Positions 62,867 through 64,000 of a stretch of 64,000 nt of DNA are shown here, piece after piece. The notes beneath the pieces were generated by a model. That model was not told where the DNA came from. It did not search any database and worked only from the letters and a program-made list of their open reading frames with translations. Each line of letters opens with the position of its first letter. Position 1 is the first letter of the stretch. The stretch spans positions 37,957 through 101,956 of the forward strand of contig DWYR01000005.1 in the NCBI GenBank assembly GCA_019118565.1, read 5' to 3'. Source of the DNA: Candidatus Alistipes avicola. GTDB taxonomy: Bacteria; Bacteroidota; Bacteroidia; Bacteroidales; Rikenellaceae. The position numbers and the translations under genes are program-made.

Positions 62867-64000
62867 CACCATTCATTTGACCAACATGCTACGTTCGGAA
62901 GTAGAAGGCATTCCGGAAACGGGTCTTCCGTTGGATGCCTTCCCGGACAGGATACAGGAGATTATCCTCAATCTTGCCAGATACGAAAATTTCAATGTGG
63001 AATATACTGCGTCTATTATTCTTTCCGCTGTTGCTACTGCAATAGGCAACTCTTGTCATATCCGTATAAAGGGCGAGTGGAAAACTTGCCCATCCCTTTA
63101 TATGATGCTGGTCGGACGTCCCGGGCTTGGGAAGACTCCTCCTCTCGGTTTTATATATAAGCCGATTAATGAGTATGATGACCGGCTGCATGAAAAATAT
63201 AACGAGGAATGTGATGAATATGAAAGAGCCATGTCTGTCAGCAAGCACGGGAATGACGGGGAAGAACGGCTGCTCAAAAAGCCAAATTTTGTAACGACAG
63301 TCATTTACGATTCTACTCCAGAGGCGATGATGAATATTCATCAGCATAATCAACGTGGGATAACATTGGTAGTCGATGAAATTTTGGCTTTATTCAATTC
63401 GGTAAAGAGGTACAATAGCAAGAATAATCTCATTGAAGATTTGCTGACAGCGTATAGCGGACAGCCGTTAAAGGTTATCCGCAAGTCCGAATCACGTCCG
63501 ATTCTAATCAAGAATCCATGTATTAATGTCATAGGCTCGATACAGACAAATATGTTGCAGGAAGTTTTCCGTACAGAGTTCTTTGCTAATGGATTGCTTG
63601 ACCGTTTTCTGTTTGTCTATCCAAAGAACAGAAAAATATCCGGATGGAGACGAGAGGAAAGAAACGCTCCTCGTCCTGATATTATGAGCCAATGGAGGAC
63701 AATTATCAACAGAATCTTCAGCATCCCTTGTATTCTTGATGATAAAGGTACAACGTTAAATCCCCGTATTCTTACAATGTCTGACGATGCTGAAGAATGC
63801 TTTTACGGATGGTATAATGGAATTATCGATGCTGTAAACGCTATTGAGGACGATGCCGATGTTGAAAGTCGCAAGATGAAACTCAACGGGCATGTAGCAC
63901 GCCTTGCCCTATTGTTTCAGGTAATGAAATGGGCTACTGATAGTGGTGATATGCAATATGTGGAGTTGGATTCTGTGAAAGCTGCAATCCGTATGATTGA
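62859..64000 (+). CDS. DUF3987 protein (primase/helicase-like), cut by the window end
   Basis: 380 codons are visible without a stop before the window ends. It begins MFDTIHLTNMLRSEVEGIPE, with the family segment LDAFPDRIQEIILNL, and a Walker A motif GRPGLGKTPP near residue 92 followed by a Walker B-like TLVVDEILALF near 180. DUF3987 proteins are found in mobilisable elements and are thought to help element replication. It overlaps the HTH gene by 8 bp. Confidence 0.85.
   Translation, partial: MFDTIHLTNMLRSEVEGIPETGLPLDAFPDRIQEIILNLARYENFNVEYTASIILSAVATAIGNSCHIRIKGEWKTCPSLYMMLVGRPGLGKTPPLGFIYKPINEYDDRLHEKYNEECDEYERAMSVSKHGNDGEERLLKKPNFVTTVIYDSTPEAMMNIHQHNQRGITLVVDEILALFNSVKRYNSKNNLIEDLLTAYSGQPLKVIRKSESRPILIKNPCINVIGSIQTNMLQEVFRTEFFANGLLDRFLFVYPKNRKISGWRREERNAPRPDIMSQWRTIINRIFSIPCILDDKGTTLNPRILTMSDDAEECFYGWYNGIIDAVNAIEDDADVESRKMKLNGHVARLALLFQVMKWATDSGDMQYVELDSVKAAIRMI

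Larger units (their letters stand above)
60006..64000 (+). mobile_element. Left end of an integrative (probably mobilisable) element
   Basis: The order tyrosine recombinase, membrane protein, excisionase-like HTH protein, DUF3987 primase/helicase-like protein is typical of Bacteroidales integrative and mobilisable elements. It begins at the terminator of the DUF2795 gene; the exact border is unknown, and the right end lies outside the window. Base composition changes to more AT-rich from here on. Confidence 0.8.

Noticed and set aside
1..64000. CRISPR array or cas genes
   Set aside because: No regularly spaced identical repeats with unique spacers of the right size and no Cas motif was seen; the only spaced repeats are the two short sets in the integrative element.

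Overview
The window looks like chromosome of a Bacteroidales bacterium, most likely an Alistipes-type member of the Rikenellaceae. Reasons: most of the DNA is GC-rich; proteins are typical of Bacteroidetes (BACON and DUF5689 lipoproteins, a TonB receptor with a carboxypeptidase-regulatory-like N-terminus, DUF4199, DUF4293, DUF4294, a BT_3928-type DoxX protein, a SufB-C-D-S cluster). Promoters also follow the Bacteroidetes pattern TAnnTTTG, often with TTTG or TTG 18-21 bp upstream. I found that pattern in front of many genes and both tRNAs, and used it to choose several start codons.

Layout. 1-6340: an outer-membrane barrel protein, a TrmH-type methyltransferase, panB, then guaB / DUF3795 / guaA for GMP synthesis. 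6340-7430: an AT-rich patch with a YdeI-like gene and tRNA-Ser. 7580-13725: sufB-sufC-sufD-sufS for Fe-S cluster assembly, then tmk and a DoxX-like membrane protein. 13800-23140: OsmC, a 997-residue TPR protein with a partner outer-membrane barrel, the SRP RNA gene (minus strand), mltG, tsaC, and a DUF4199 / GT2 / DUF4293 group. 23300-32750: a five-gene block with three lipoproteins, a secreted DRGH-type nuclease, a secreted endonuclease/exonuclease/phosphatase-fold enzyme and a TonB receptor. I read it as a candidate surface system for nucleic-acid breakdown and uptake. 33090-46125: M16 protease, XRE/DUF2975 pair, acyl-ACP thioesterase, DsbD-like reductase, GT4, and a minus-strand era-TPR-MFS group. 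46130-46440: a non-coding, structured element that looks like an interspersed repeat. 46450-59960: small secreted protein, ffh, a disrupted lipoprotein gene, DUF4294, thioesterase, nhaD, tRNA-Gln, yajC / DUF1573 / nusB, a YhiN-type flavoprotein, and an operon interrupted by an AT-rich lipoprotein gene ahead of cob(I)alamin adenosyltransferase. From about 60000 to the end: the left end of an integrative element (tyrosine recombinase, membrane protein, excisionase-like protein, DUF3987 protein cut by the window edge).

Connections: ffs RNA (19.3 kb) and Ffh (47-48 kb) are the two parts of the signal recognition particle, and YajC belongs to the Sec translocon they feed. The most promising uncharacterised items are the nuclease/TonB block, the element at 46.1-46.4 kb, the AT-rich gene inserted with clean ATGA junctions at 58.17-59.0 kb, and the ordered repeats at the edge of and inside the integrative element. 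All assignments are from reading the sequence; no search was run.
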